Below, piece by piece: positions 21,201 through 28,692 of a stretch of DNA of 28,692 bases. A model generated the notes under the pieces. That model ran no database searches and was not told the origin of the DNA. It saw only the letters and a list, made by a program, of their open reading frames with translations. A program made the position numbers and the translations under genes. Origin of the DNA: an uncultured Planctomycetaceae bacterium. GTDB lineage: Bacteria; Planctomycetota; Planctomycetia; Pirellulales; UBA1268. The DNA lies in assembly GCA_903885855.1 (NCBI GenBank), contig CAISKG010000322.1, positions 1 through 28,692 of the forward strand, in the 5' to 3' direction. Position 1 is the stretch's first letter; the number at the start of each line of letters is the position of its first letter.

Positions 21201-24140
21201 ACGGCCGGAGAGGGCGAGGGCGTAGGTGCCGCGAGCGGCCGCACCGGCCGTCGGCGACGCCGACACCCGGAGATAGTAGGTGCCCTCGGCGGCGAATGCG
21301 TGCGTCAGCGCCGCGTTGCGGCCGTCGGCGGCGCCGTTGTCGTCGGCGGCGAGGACGGTGCCGCTGTGATCGAGCACCTCCAGTCGCACGTCGGGCCCAT
21401 CCCCGACGTGGGCCCCCGGCGTGAGCGTCTCGAAGGTCAGTTGCTGGCCCGCGCCGACCGCGATCGCGTAGATGTCGACGTCCTCCCACGTCTCGGGGGC
21501 GAGGTCGAGCGTGTCGTAGAGCGACTCGACCGCGGCCTGCCCGCCGCCGAAGAGGATCGCGAACGTGCAGCTCGCGGAGCCACCGGCCGCGAGGGTGCCG
21601 AGATCGAAGGCGACGTTCAGCGCGGTGTCGGCGATCGCTCCGGCAGGATCGACGGGGGTCGCGAGCACGGCGTCGGGATCGACCGTGAGCAGCCCGTCGA
21701 GAACCGCCTCGCCTTCGGCGGAGAGGACGGCGCGGGGATCGTTCGTCGCCAGCCCGACCGACAGGCCGAAGGCGGTGGCGACGGCCAGCCGCCCGCCGCG
21801 GGTGACGTCGTTGGACGTCTCGAAGGCGTGGTCCGGATCGTGATTCTGCGACTCGAGCAGCTTGACGCCGGCGATGGCGGCCCCGGAGTCGTTGCGGATC
21901 GTCGTCGTCACCGTCGCATGAGCGTCGCCGGTCTTCCATGCCACGATCCGCTCGAACGACACACCTGCCCGCGGCTGGCCGGTCACCCGCACGAGCGATG
22001 CGTCGCCCTCGGTGCGGACTGTCACCACGACCGGGAACGCCACCGTGTCCACGAGGCCGTGCCGATCCTGGGTGTTGTAGTCGGTGCCGGCGATCTGCAG
22101 CGTCCAGGTGGACTGGAACGCGAACTCCACGCCGGCCCAGTTCAGGCCGTAGGCGGCGCCGCCGAAGTGGCCCAGCGGATCGAATCCGAAGGAGATCGGA
22201 GCGCCTCCGACGTCGGTGAGACCGTCGACCACGCGCTCCTCGCCGCCGAGGAAGCCGAGCACCGTGCCGGTCGCGGGCAGGGGCTGCGCGTCCTGGATGC
22301 GATCGTCACGCTCGGTCTCCATCAGGCCCCCGGAGACGGCGACGAGGGAGTAGGGGAGTTCGCCCGCGAGCGGGGCGGCCACGGGCGTGGTGACGACCAG
22401 ATGGTAGGTGCCGGCGGCGGGAGCCGAGTAGGTGGCGACGACGGCGGCGAAGCCCGCCCCGCGGGCGCCGTCCGCGACGAGCGTGCCGGCCGCGTCGTGG
22501 AGCGCGAGCGTGACGTCATGCTTGGAGCTGAGGTAGGCCGAGAGCGTCTGCCCGGCTGCAAGTTCGATCGCGTAGGTGTCCACGTCCTGGTCGAAGGAGC
22601 GCACGGTGATCTCGTCCCAGAAACGGCCCTCGAGGTCGTAGGCCGCGGTGCCGTATTGCTGGAACTTGATCCGGAAATCGGCACCCAGCGGGATGCCGGC
22701 GGCGGCCGCGGCCGCGGAGAGATCCACGCTGTGGCGGCCCCACGACCACACGTCGCCCGTCGCATCCCACACCGGGTGCCAGGTCACGCCGTCGGCACTG
22801 ATGGCGACGCCGTCGGCGTTGAAGCGGCCCGTGAAGGGGCCCGCGAAGGCGTCGTCGCCGTCGAAGACCGAGAAGTGCGCGAAGTCGAGCAGCGCCGTAC
22901 CGGTGACGCCGGAGAGATCGACCGAAAGCACGGCCTCGTTGAGGTTCGGGAGGGTGGAGAGCGGATCGTTGTGATCCATGAGGAGCGACTGCTGTCCGTT
23001 GGACCGCTCCCACTGGCTCACCTCGACACGGCCGCCGGCGAGCGAGGAAAACGTCGTCCAGGATCCGCCCAGGAGGCCGGTCTCGAAGCCGTCGGAGGCG
23101 AGCAGAGCGTTGCCCGAAATCGCGCCCGCGACCGACATCCGCACGGCCGATCCGATCGTCGCCACGGACTCGGCCAGCGGCTCGGCGCCAGCGGGCGTGT
23201 CGTTGGTGTGGGTGCCCGCCGCCTCCGTCTCCGGCAGCGTGCCGAGGAGGAGCGACGATCGGGCGACGCCGGTCGTGCCGACGAGCGCGGAGTAGCGGAA
23301 CGTGTAGGTGCCCCCAGCCGCCACGTCGAGGGGGCCGATCACGAACCGCTCGCCGGGCCGCGTGGCGGACCGGCTGGCCACGACGGTGACGCCATCGGCG
23401 CCGAGGACGTCCACCCGGACCTGGAGGGACGAATCGGCCTCGATGACGGCCGAGAGCAGCGAGGCCCCCGGAGCGAGCGTGATCGTCACGTCATCGACGT
23501 CCGCGGCATCCGCCAGCACCGTCCGGTGCTCGGTCGCGGAGCCATGGATGGCCGCCCCGAGCGGCGAGGCCGGCGTGACGGGACCGAAGGCCGACGTGGT
23601 TGTGTCGGTGGAGAACCCGACGGTCCAAGGGGTGGTGGTGCCGGGGCCGCCGAGCGGCACCCCCGCGAGGTCGGTGGGACCGAGGATCTCGAGGTCGTAG
23701 CGGCTCTCGGCGAGCGGCGCGAAGACGACGGTCGCCACGGATCGGCTCAGGGCGTCGGTGGAGGGCGTCACGGATTCCGGCTCGACGATCCTTCGATTGA
23801 TGCCGTCGTAGAGGAGAAAACTGCCAGCCGCGGTCAGCGAGTCCGGATCCATCGCCTCGCTGAAGGTGACGACGTAGGCGAGCCCGCCCGTCGGCAGCAC
23901 GTCGCCGGCGGCGATCGACGACTCGGCGACCTGCGCCCACAGCGCGAGCCGGGGCTCGAGTTGCTGGCCCGCGGCGAGGGCCGCGCGGCCGAGCCGGCCG
24001 GTCCGACGGCTCACGCGGCGCCGTGCGGAAGTCCATGCACGGCCGCTGCGGCGGGCCGGCCAGAGGAAGCGCAGGGCGCTGGAAAAGAGGCTCGCCCCAC
24101 GGTCCGCGACACGTCGATGCATGGCATTACCGGCTTTCAT
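18210..24140 (-). CDS. Giant surface protein with LEPR motif, pre-peptidase-like domains and nine YDG repeats
   Basis: 1976 residues. The Arg-rich N-terminus carries LEPRLAL at 61-67, the planctomycete LEPR export-linked motif. A Big_5-like domain follows (about 70-165). Then come pre-peptidase C-terminal-like beta domains around 200-310, 515-605 and 880-980, with a jelly-roll-like segment at about 350-515 between them. The region 610-880 is unrecognised beta-rich sequence. From about 1080 to 1884 there are nine YDG-type repeats of about 80-95 residues (R-x-YDGTT near each start, ANY near each end), then a final MBG-type domain to 1976. It has no catalytic motif and no clear C-terminal anchor. 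It is probably an exported adhesin or matrix protein. It follows the RTX gene by 54 bp on the same strand. ATG at 24140 is used; ATG at 24122 is an alternative. Confidence 0.85.
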   Translation of the reverse strand: MKAGNAMHRRVADRGASLFSSALRFLWPARRSGRAWTSARRRVSRRTGRLGRAALAAGQQLEPRLALWAQVAESSIAAGDVLPTGGLAYVVTFSEAMDPDSLTAAGSFLLYDGINRRIVEPESVTPSTDALSRSVATVVFAPLAESRYDLEILGPTDLAGVPLGGPGTTTPWTVGFSTDTTTSAFGPVTPASPLGAAIHGSATEHRTVLADAADVDDVTITLAPGASLLSAVIEADSSLQVRVDVLGADGVTVVASRSATRPGERFVIGPLDVAAGGTYTFRYSALVGTTGVARSSLLLGTLPETEAAGTHTNDTPAGAEPLAESVATIGSAVRMSVAGAISGNALLASDGFETGLLGGSWTTFSSLAGGRVEVSQWERSNGQQSLLMDHNDPLSTLPNLNEAVLSVDLSGVTGTALLDFAHFSVFDGDDAFAGPFTGRFNADGVAISADGVTWHPVWDATGDVWSWGRHSVDLSAAAAAAGIPLGADFRIKFQQYGTAAYDLEGRFWDEITVRSFDQDVDTYAIELAAGQTLSAYLSSKHDVTLALHDAAGTLVADGARGAGFAAVVATYSAPAAGTYHLVVTTPVAAPLAGELPYSLVAVSGGLMETERDDRIQDAQPLPATGTVLGFLGGEERVVDGLTDVGGAPISFGFDPLGHFGGAAYGLNWAGVEFAFQSTWTLQIAGTDYNTQDRHGLVDTVAFPVVVTVRTEGDASLVRVTGQPRAGVSFERIVAWKTGDAHATVTTTIRNDSGAAIAGVKLLESQNHDPDHAFETSNDVTRGGRLAVATAFGLSVGLATNDPRAVLSAEGEAVLDGLLTVDPDAVLATPVDPAGAIADTALNVAFDLGTLAAGGSASCTFAILFGGGQAAVESLYDTLDLAPETWEDVDIYAIAVGAGQQLTFETLTPGAHVGDGPDVRLEVLDHSGTVLAADDNGAADGRNAALTHAFAAEGTYYLRVSASPTAGAAARGTYALALSGRAIGVTGSLAGVSTTYGTASGTTQIVVSGSLLDALITATAPESFEVSSDGTTFGPTATFPSSGGTLSVRLAATTAAGTHSGVVSLASVGASSTTVAIPASTVSPKALTIAGLTATSRAYDGTLEASVTGTPGYVGLVGEDADTFTVVEGTPVATFADANAGADKPVTVTGYAAPSANYTVVDPTLVATITKRVASVTGAKAAATRIYDASTAVSVSGGSLSNIVAGDTVTLSAAGAAGTVASPNVGTNLPVTVTGYTIAGASATNYELAQPAGLTTAITVRPLTIAGAVAVDRTYDRTALVAVDTSSASLVNMIAGDAVTIAGAPVGTMTSVGVGTAKPVVVTGVALGGASAANYSVSQPTGLAVTITRAPVTITGLSGGSRVYAGAAVKTATVTGTPTLSGVFAGDALTITAGTYAFADGNAGVNKPITAAGFGIGGAASVNYQLVAQPAPTPGSVTPKALTITGVVGVNRVYDGTTAATLGGSPAYVGLVAADGLAATAVSGSPTATFADKNAGTLKTVIIAGFTAPTANYSVTQPTAKATITKAPVTITGLSGGSRVYSGATVKTATVTGTPTLSGVLAGDTLAVRAGTATFADGNAGTDKPITATGFSITGASLANYVLAAQPTPTPGSITPKPLTITGLVGVSRVYDGTTAASFTGTPAYSGLLTADGLAGTPVSGSPVASFADKNAGTLKTVTIDGFTAPTSNYSVIAPTVKATITQAAVTITGVTAVGRTYDGTTAVQLVGGTAIGLLPGDVAAGTVALGATGPTGRMATAAAAVTPKPVTVTGYTLEGVDAANYKVTQPTGVTAMIAKRQITISGLTADNKTYNNSTTATASGTATLQNVVAGEAITLGGTPLYKFAQAGVGTGIAVTTTGYKIAASGGASIANYTLVQPTLSADITHATLVVKANSFTIARGAAIPSLTYTITGLATGDTAVNTYSGLPVRTTTATQTSLPGVYAISISQGTLSLLTTTGKKGGNYVFQFVDGSITIV
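19035..20096 (-). repeat. Tandem duplication of a 531-bp two-YDG unit
   Basis: Residues 1349-1525 and 1526-1702 of the giant protein are two copies of the same 177-residue pair of YDG domains (DNA 19566-20096 and 19035-19565). By eye they are about three-quarters identical. They share blocks such as ITGLSGGSRVY, ATVTGTPTLSGV and FADKNAGTLKTV. The other YDG repeats are more divergent, so this pair is the most recent expansion. Confidence 0.8.
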
Positions 24141-24194
24141 GACTTCCCCACTGTTCTTGGCGAGCGTCGAACGACGGATCGCCGTCGCCCCGCG

Positions 24195-25751
24195 TCAGAG
24201 CAATCTCAATTCGACGACGAAATCCACCGCGTCCATGGTCTGCGACCGAATCCACAACTGATACGACCGACCGGCCACGAGGGTCGCGCGCCCCGTGCTC
24301 GAGCCGTCGCCGAGAGGCCTCACGGAGAGCAGCGGCGGTCCGTCGCCCTCCTCGATCTCCGCCTCGGCGAACTGGCCCCGGGCGTTTCCCTCCGCACCGA
24401 AGCCGTACACCGTGAGCGCGAACTCGCCGCCGGCGGGGGCGACGAAATCGAACCGGCTCCGATCCCGCCGATTCGCCGATGTGCCCGACGCGAAGGCGAC
24501 GGCATGGGCGTCGAAAAAGAGCGGCATGGGCGACACATCCCGGCCGCCGCGGGCGAGGAGATTGTCGCCGGCGTCCTCGGGAGACTCGTCGACCATGGGG
24601 TCTTCGTCGAAGCAGTCGTCGTTGCCGGCGTTACCCCGGATCGTGTCGTGGCCGCCGTTGCCGTCGAGCCAGTCGTCGCCGGCGTCGCCGTCGAGCACGT
24701 CGTCGCCGAGATTCCCCATCACCTCGTCGTGGCCGTCGCCGCCGCTGCAGTGATCGTTGCCGGCGCCGCCGTCGACCCGGTCCTCGCCGCCGTCGCCGAA
24801 GAGCCGGTCGTTGCCCGCCTCGCCGTCGACGATGTCGTTGCCGGCGCCGCCCGACATCCAGTCGTCGCCGTCGCCGCCGAGCATGTGATCGACCGCGTCG
24901 CCGCCGCGGAGCACGTCGTTGCCGGCGTCGCCGTCGATGGTGTCGATGCCGGCGTTGCCGTCGATGGTGTCGTCGCCGTCGCCGCCCCACAGCTTGTCGT
25001 CGCCGTCGTCACCCACGATCCGGTCGTTCCCGGCCCCGCCGTAGATCTGATCGTCGCCCGCGCCGCCGCCGATCGAGTCGACGCCGGCGCCGCCGTCGAG
25101 CAGATCGCCGCCGGCGCCCCCCCGGAGCACGTCGGCCCCGTCGTTGCCGAAGAGCGTGTCGATGCCGTCGTCGCCGTCGATCGAGTCAGTTCCGGCGCCC
25201 CCCTCGAGCCAGTCGTCGCCCGTGCCTCCCTTGAGGACGTCGTTGCCGCCCCGGCCGAAGAGCCGGTCCTTGCCTCCGCCCCCCGAGAACCGATCGACGC
25301 CCTCGCCCCCGGTGAGCGTGTCGTCTCCGAAGCCGCCGTCGACGACCGTCGCCACGCGGGTGGCGTTGGTGAACGAGTCGTCTCCCGCGAGGGCCGCGAA
25401 GTCGATGCGTCGGACGGCCGAGGCGGCGACCGACCGGGTCACGGCGACGCCGGGCGCCTGCAGCGTCGCGACGATCCGCGGGCCGCTCGGCGCGATCGTC
25501 ACGACGTCGTTCCGCGGCGTGCCGGTGATCGAGAGCACGCCGCTGCGGGCGTCGAAGTGGATGGTGCCGGTCAAGACGATCCGGACCTCGAGCGGCTCGA
25601 ATCGAAGGTGCCCGTGGTCGTGCCGGCCCCGTCGCCTGCCACGCCCCCTGGCCACGGACGCGCAGGCGCCGATGGGCGGTCCCGGGGGCGGCGGTGTGCG
25701 GTCGTGATGGGGCATCGTCGGGCTCGGCTTCTCGTCAGCGTTCGGGATCAC
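24195..25751 (-). CDS. RTX calcium-binding-repeat protein with LEPLE-type N-terminus
   Basis: 518 residues. A basic, His-rich N-terminus leads to RFEPLEVRIVL at 50-60, a variant of the planctomycete LEPR-type export motif. After a short beta domain (about 60-135), residues 138-380 are 27 back-to-back nonapeptides of the form GGxGxDxhx. These bind calcium and fold into a parallel beta roll. The last about 120 residues form a beta-rich domain resembling pre-peptidase C-terminal modules, ending VDFVVELRLL. There is no enzyme domain, so this is probably a surface or secreted structural protein. GTG at 25751 overlaps the SCO1 stop as GTGA and is used as the start, though no ribosome site is evident. 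ATG at 25715 is a plausible alternative giving 506 residues. Confidence 0.85.
   Translation of the reverse strand: MIPNADEKPSPTMPHHDRTPPPPGPPIGACASVARGRGRRRGRHDHGHLRFEPLEVRIVLTGTIHFDARSGVLSITGTPRNDVVTIAPSGPRIVATLQAPGVAVTRSVAASAVRRIDFAALAGDDSFTNATRVATVVDGGFGDDTLTGGEGVDRFSGGGGKDRLFGRGGNDVLKGGTGDDWLEGGAGTDSIDGDDGIDTLFGNDGADVLRGGAGGDLLDGGAGVDSIGGGAGDDQIYGGAGNDRIVGDDGDDKLWGGDGDDTIDGNAGIDTIDGDAGNDVLRGGDAVDHMLGGDGDDWMSGGAGNDIVDGEAGNDRLFGDGGEDRVDGGAGNDHCSGGDGHDEVMGNLGDDVLDGDAGDDWLDGNGGHDTIRGNAGNDDCFDEDPMVDESPEDAGDNLLARGGRDVSPMPLFFDAHAVAFASGTSANRRDRSRFDFVAPAGGEFALTVYGFGAEGNARGQFAEAEIEEGDGPPLLSVRPLGDGSSTGRATLVAGRSYQLWIRSQTMDAVDFVVELRLL
24612..25340 (-). repeat. 27 tandem 27-bp units encoding RTX nonapeptides
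   Basis: 729 bp of uninterrupted coding repeat with a 27-bp period. The recurring core on the plus strand is a cgtcgttgccggc-like block. It explains the long open frames on other strands here and should not be mistaken for a CRISPR array. Confidence 0.9.
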
Positions 25752-26551
25752 TCGGTCGTCGGGGCCGCGGTGGCGGCGGGCGTGGTCCCGGTGGGCGCCG
25801 TGCTGATCGGGGGCTCAGAGTCGCTCGCCGCGGCGGCTCCGGCCCGGTCGCCCTGCGGCTCCGCCGGGCGATCGGCGACGCCGTAGCGCTGGACGCTCGT
25901 CCAGCCGGCGAGGGTGCGAACCTTGCTGGCCAACCGCTCCGCACCGAGGCCGACGGGCATGATGCCCCATCGGCCCGTGGCCTGATTACCCACGATCAGG
26001 GCGGCGGCGTGCTGCGTGGGATCGCGATCGACCTCGTCGTCGATGTCGTAGTAGCCAAGCTTCCGGCGGAGCGTGCGAATCGTCTCCGGCTCTCCGGTGA
26101 GAAACACCCATTCGGGCGTGTCGGCGTCGGTCGCCTCGGTGCGGAACTGCGCGGCATATTCGGCGATGGCGGGCACGTCGTCCTTCTCCGGCTCGATGCT
26201 GATCGAGATCAGCCGCACCGATTTGCCGAAATCCCTGGCCAGGATCTGGCGGAGTTCGGCCAGCACGAGGTTCGTTCCGGGGCAGGTGCCGCGGCAGTTG
26301 GTGTAGAAAAAACTGATCACGACGGCGCGGTCCTTGACCAAGTCGGTGAAGAAACGCACCTCCCGCCCCGCGTCGTCGACGACGTCGACATCCGGGATCC
26401 GGTCCCCGATGGGATTCCGCATCATCGTGAGCGGGGAAACCGTGGCGGCACCGGCCGGCGGGCCCACCGCGTCCTGAGCCTGGCAGGCGTCGGACGCGAC
26501 GAGGGCTGCGAGCGCGACGGCGAGGGTCAGTGCGAGATGGATACGCATCAT
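25748..26551 (-). CDS. SCO1/SenC-family copper chaperone
   Basis: 267 residues with an N-terminal hydrophobic signal (about 5-26), then a thioredoxin-fold SCO domain. The copper site is Cys86-x3-Cys90 (TNCRGTCPG) plus His181 (TQHAAALIVG), the expected C-x3-C and distal His. VRLISISIEPEKDD and PEWVFLTGEPETI are also family blocks. Residues from about 215 to the end are an Ala/Pro/Thr-rich tail not typical of the family. SCO proteins deliver copper to cytochrome oxidase or act as thiol reductases on the outer face of the membrane. Here no oxidase subunit gene is nearby, and the gene overlaps a multicopper oxidase, so delivery of copper to that enzyme is a reasonable inference. ATG at 26551 is chosen for the ATGA overlap; ATGs at 26548 and 26560 are also in frame. 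Confidence 0.88.
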   Translation of the reverse strand: MMRIHLALTLAVALAALVASDACQAQDAVGPPAGAATVSPLTMMRNPIGDRIPDVDVVDDAGREVRFFTDLVKDRAVVISFFYTNCRGTCPGTNLVLAELRQILARDFGKSVRLISISIEPEKDDVPAIAEYAAQFRTEATDADTPEWVFLTGEPETIRTLRRKLGYYDIDDEVDRDPTQHAAALIVGNQATGRWGIMPVGLGAERLASKVRTLAGWTSVQRYGVADRPAEPQGDRAGAAAASDSEPPISTAPTGTTPAATAAPTTE

Positions 26552-28461
26552 GGGAACCATTGGTGCGGGGCGCGATTCGCCGTGACGGTGGGTCGTGGAT
26601 CGACCTGGAACATCATGTCCATGTCTTCGTGCTCCACGTTGTGGCAGTGAAACACGAACGGTCCCGGGAACGTGCGGAGTTTGAGGCGGATCACGATCTC
26701 GGACCCGGGGCCGAGCATCGTGGTGTCGCTCTTGAAACTGTCGTGGTAGGGGATGGGCTGACCGGTCTGGAGGTTCGCCACTTGCACGTGTGACTCCAGG
26801 TGGATGTGGATCGGGTGCCACCAGCCACCGCCGCCGTTCTTCAGAACCCACTCCTCGACGGCGTCGACCCGCATGATCGCGTTGGCGAGGCCGGCATCGT
26901 AGAACTGCCCGTTGATCGCCCACATGCCGTTTTTCCGCTCGAAGGAAAACGTTCGCCGTGCCGTGACCGCGCTGGCGGGGATGGGCGTGTGCGGCCGGAG
27001 CGACGAATTGAGATTCACGCTGGCGTCGGGGAAGCGGGTGTTCCTCGGGCCGACGACGAACTTGAGGATCCGATGGCGGTAGGCGGGAGTGCCGGAGACC
27101 ACCGTGCCGTTGACGTCCTCGAGTTTGTTGTCGGGACCGCGGGGATCCTCCTGGGGGAGAATGTTCTCCAGATAGATGACGGTACCCGGCCGGTATTTGC
27201 TGAAGTCGATGACGATGTCGGCCCGTGTCGCCGGTCCCGCGAGGAAGCTTTGCGTCTCCTGAGGCTTCGGGAACAACCAGGCGTCCTTGCCGAGCCGCAG
27301 GAAGGAGGAATTGTCGCTGAGGCGGAGGCGCCAGATCCGGGCGTTGCTCGCCGCGAGCACGCGGAAGCGGTACTTCCGCGCCTCGACGTTCATGTAGGGA
27401 TAGGCCAGCCCGTTGACGCGGGCGACGTTGCCGAGGTAGCCGTTGTGGCCGTCGCTGTCATAGAGCAACTGACCGCGTACGTCGAAGATGTCGTCGCGGA
27501 TGACCAGCGGCAGGTCGTAGGGATTGCGGTACTCGGGCCCCACGTCCGACACGCCCCGGATGCCGGGCAGCACGCCCGAGCGGATGAGGCCGATCTCGAG
27601 ATCGTCGAGCGTGGGGGCGTAGCCGCCGCCGCAGCCCCGTTGCACGTGCGCCGCCGTGAGGTGGATGGCGTGGTCGTGGTACCACATGTTGCTGACGGAT
27701 TCGGTGTAGTCGAAGGCCGATCCGACCTGGTTGCCCCCCTGCACGCGCGGGACGATGTTGGGGAAGTAGTAATCGCGCGCCCGACCGGGCAGCACGAGAA
27801 AGTTGGGGTGGCCGTCAGAGTGCGCGGGCCAGTGCCCGCCGTGCATGTGCAGCGACATCTCCTCGGGAAGGTCGTTCACCACCCGCACCAGCGCCGGCTG
27901 CCCGATGCGGAAGCGGAAGGACGGCGGCAGGCCACCCGGTAGGTACGTGCCGTTGGCCAGGCGCCCCACGTAGCCCCAGAAGTTGGTCCGCGGGATGCGC
28001 ATCGAACTCGGAAGGAAGGGATACGATCCCGCCATCTGGTGCAATTCGTAGTACTGCACCGGAAAGCGGTCCCAGTCGGACGGATGGTTGAACCACTCCG
28101 GGGCCACGCCGTGATGGACGTTGCCGACGGCGCTGGTGTATTTCGCGGGGAGCTTCCCCACGGACATCGGCGGCAGCCAGGCCGGGAAGATGATCGGATC
28201 GACCCAGCGCGGGATCTGCTCGTTGAGGAGCGGATCGACGATCGCCGTCAGGTCCCCGAGGGCGATCGGCATCGGGGAGTCGGGGTGCTTGAGCACCGGG
28301 AACAGCGGCGAGGGGGTCACCACCTGGCTCCGCGCCAGCGCGCCTCCGAGAACCGTCGCCGTGGCGACGGACGTGGCGACGAATCCGCGCCGGCTGGCCG
28401 CGGAGGATTTCCGTTGCCGGGGCGCGCGGGCGGGGCGGGGCGATGACTTCTTGTCAGCCAT
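26548..28461 (-). CDS. Tat-exported multicopper oxidase (CotA/bilirubin-oxidase-like)
   Basis: 637 residues with three cupredoxin domains. The N-terminus has a twin-arginine signal, SRRGFVAT with Arg24-Arg25, followed by a hydrophobic stretch, so it is exported folded. All four copper-binding blocks are present: HMHGGHW (His205, His207), WYHDHAIH (His262, His264), HPIHIH (His549, His552, His554) and HCHNVEHEDMDM (His605, Cys606, His607, His611, axial Met616). This set supports a type 1 copper and a trinuclear cluster that reduces oxygen to water. The electron donor (phenolic, bilirubin-like, Mn(II) or Cu(I)) cannot be told; there is no long Met-rich insert as in CueO. ATG at 28461 overlaps the preceding partial frame by eight bases and its TGA overlaps the SCO1 start. 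Confidence 0.92.
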   Translation of the reverse strand: MADKKSSPRPARAPRQRKSSAASRRGFVATSVATATVLGGALARSQVVTPSPLFPVLKHPDSPMPIALGDLTAIVDPLLNEQIPRWVDPIIFPAWLPPMSVGKLPAKYTSAVGNVHHGVAPEWFNHPSDWDRFPVQYYELHQMAGSYPFLPSSMRIPRTNFWGYVGRLANGTYLPGGLPPSFRFRIGQPALVRVVNDLPEEMSLHMHGGHWPAHSDGHPNFLVLPGRARDYYFPNIVPRVQGGNQVGSAFDYTESVSNMWYHDHAIHLTAAHVQRGCGGGYAPTLDDLEIGLIRSGVLPGIRGVSDVGPEYRNPYDLPLVIRDDIFDVRGQLLYDSDGHNGYLGNVARVNGLAYPYMNVEARKYRFRVLAASNARIWRLRLSDNSSFLRLGKDAWLFPKPQETQSFLAGPATRADIVIDFSKYRPGTVIYLENILPQEDPRGPDNKLEDVNGTVVSGTPAYRHRILKFVVGPRNTRFPDASVNLNSSLRPHTPIPASAVTARRTFSFERKNGMWAINGQFYDAGLANAIMRVDAVEEWVLKNGGGGWWHPIHIHLESHVQVANLQTGQPIPYHDSFKSDTTMLGPGSEIVIRLKLRTFPGPFVFHCHNVEHEDMDMMFQVDPRPTVTANRAPHQWFP

Positions 28462-28692
28462 GGATCACGTGCTCTCCGAGGTGTCTTCGATAGACGGTCT
28501 CGCGCACCTGGGAAGGGTGGTCGAGATCGTGTGGGTGGACATCCATAGGCAGCACTGCGCTCCCGGGGGAGGGCTCGAGGGCGGTCATGCTGCTGAGGGG
28601 GGGTTGCTGAGGCGGGAAGTGCTGAGGCGGGGGGGGCTGAGGCGGGGGGGGCTGAGGCGGGGGGGCTGAGGCGGGGGGGCTGAGGCGGGGGG
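28454..28692 (-). CDS. Possible C-terminus of a Pro/Gln-rich protein, cut by window edge
   Basis: A minus-strand frame is open from the right edge to a TGA at 28454-28456. It overlaps the multicopper oxidase start (ATGGCTGA). Near the edge it reads PPPPQ repeats, then a non-repetitive tail of about 48 residues (MTALEPSPGSAVLPMD, then HPHDLDHPSQVRE, ending GEHVIHG). Third codon positions in the tail are mostly G or C, as in real genes here. The frame through the repeat is unreliable because the C tracts vary by one base. A short gene starting at the ATG at 28588 (44 residues) is the alternative. I recognise no family. Confidence 0.35.
   Translation of the reverse strand, partial: PRLSPPASAPPPQPPPPQPPPPQHFPPQQPPLSSMTALEPSPGSAVLPMDVHPHDLDHPSQVRETVYRRHLGEHVIHG
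28592..28692 (-). repeat. G-rich 14-15-bp tandem repeat at window edge
   Basis: At least five copies of GCTGAGGC followed by six or seven extra G residues (plus strand), preceded by two degenerate copies, and running off the end. On the minus strand 15-bp units encode PPPPQ; 14-bp units shift the frame. Runs of G7-G8 are prone to slippage in cells and to sequencing error. Confidence 0.85.

Noticed and set aside
24612..25340. CRISPR-like periodic repeat
   Set aside because: The 27-bp period has no spacers and encodes calcium-binding nonapeptides in one continuous frame.
20967..25886. Plus-strand open frame of about 1639 codons
   Set aside because: It is antisense to the giant protein, the RTX protein and part of SCO1, all with clear domains. 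Repetitive GC-rich DNA removes stops from the opposite strand; the translation is Arg/Gly-rich with no domain.

Overview
This is a very GC-rich bacterial window with about fifteen genes. Several features point to a member of the Planctomycetota. There are three sulfatase genes in 16 kb. There is an FGE-fold secreted protein ending in a PELDP-type variant of the PEP-CTERM sorting tail. Two large exported proteins carry the N-terminal LEPR or LEPLE-type motif. GTG starts and ATGA/GTGA overlaps are frequent. Nothing visible allows placement below phylum with confidence. I saw no rRNA, tRNA, CRISPR array, transposase or phage gene.

Layout. (1) 1-5706, plus strand: the end of an unknown gene with an acidic stretch, a heparan-N-sulfatase-like sulfatase, an iduronate-2-sulfatase-like sulfatase fused in frame to a four-Asp-box sialidase, and a small exported CIA30-family protein. 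(2) 5878-12685, minus strand: L-rhamnose isomerase (rhaA), then an ABC importer made of a two-NBD ATPase, a permease, and a second permease fused to its substrate-binding protein. Their junctions are very short gaps or ATGA overlaps. An arsenate reductase fused to a DUF6428-type domain lies 64 bp further on. (3) 12978-15673, plus strand: a class I methyltransferase whose 3' end is triplicated as a 27-bp tandem repeat, then a glutaminase-STAS-cyclic-nucleotide-binding fusion. (4) 15704-18098: an arylsulfatase on the minus strand that has lost its catalytic third, divergent from a PEP-CTERM-like FGE-fold protein on the plus strand. (5) 18210-28692, minus strand: from upstream to downstream, a partial Pro/Gln-rich reading frame at the window edge, a Tat-exported multicopper oxidase, a SCO1/SenC copper chaperone, an RTX protein with 27 uninterrupted nonapeptides, and a 1976-residue YDG/MBG-repeat surface protein. 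The first three junctions overlap by 4-8 nt, and the last gap is 54 nt.

How it fits together. Regions 1 and 2 suit a degrader of sulfated, possibly sialylated or rhamnose-containing polysaccharides: extracellular desulfation and desialylation plus rhamnose uptake and isomerisation. That link is inference. Region 5 looks like one transcription unit pairing copper redox enzymes with two giant surface proteins; its purpose is unknown and it is the least explained part of the window. Other unusual points are the number of in-frame domain fusions (four), the deleted sulfatase, and two copies of an intergenic hairpin repeat whose first bases can supply a gene's stop codon.
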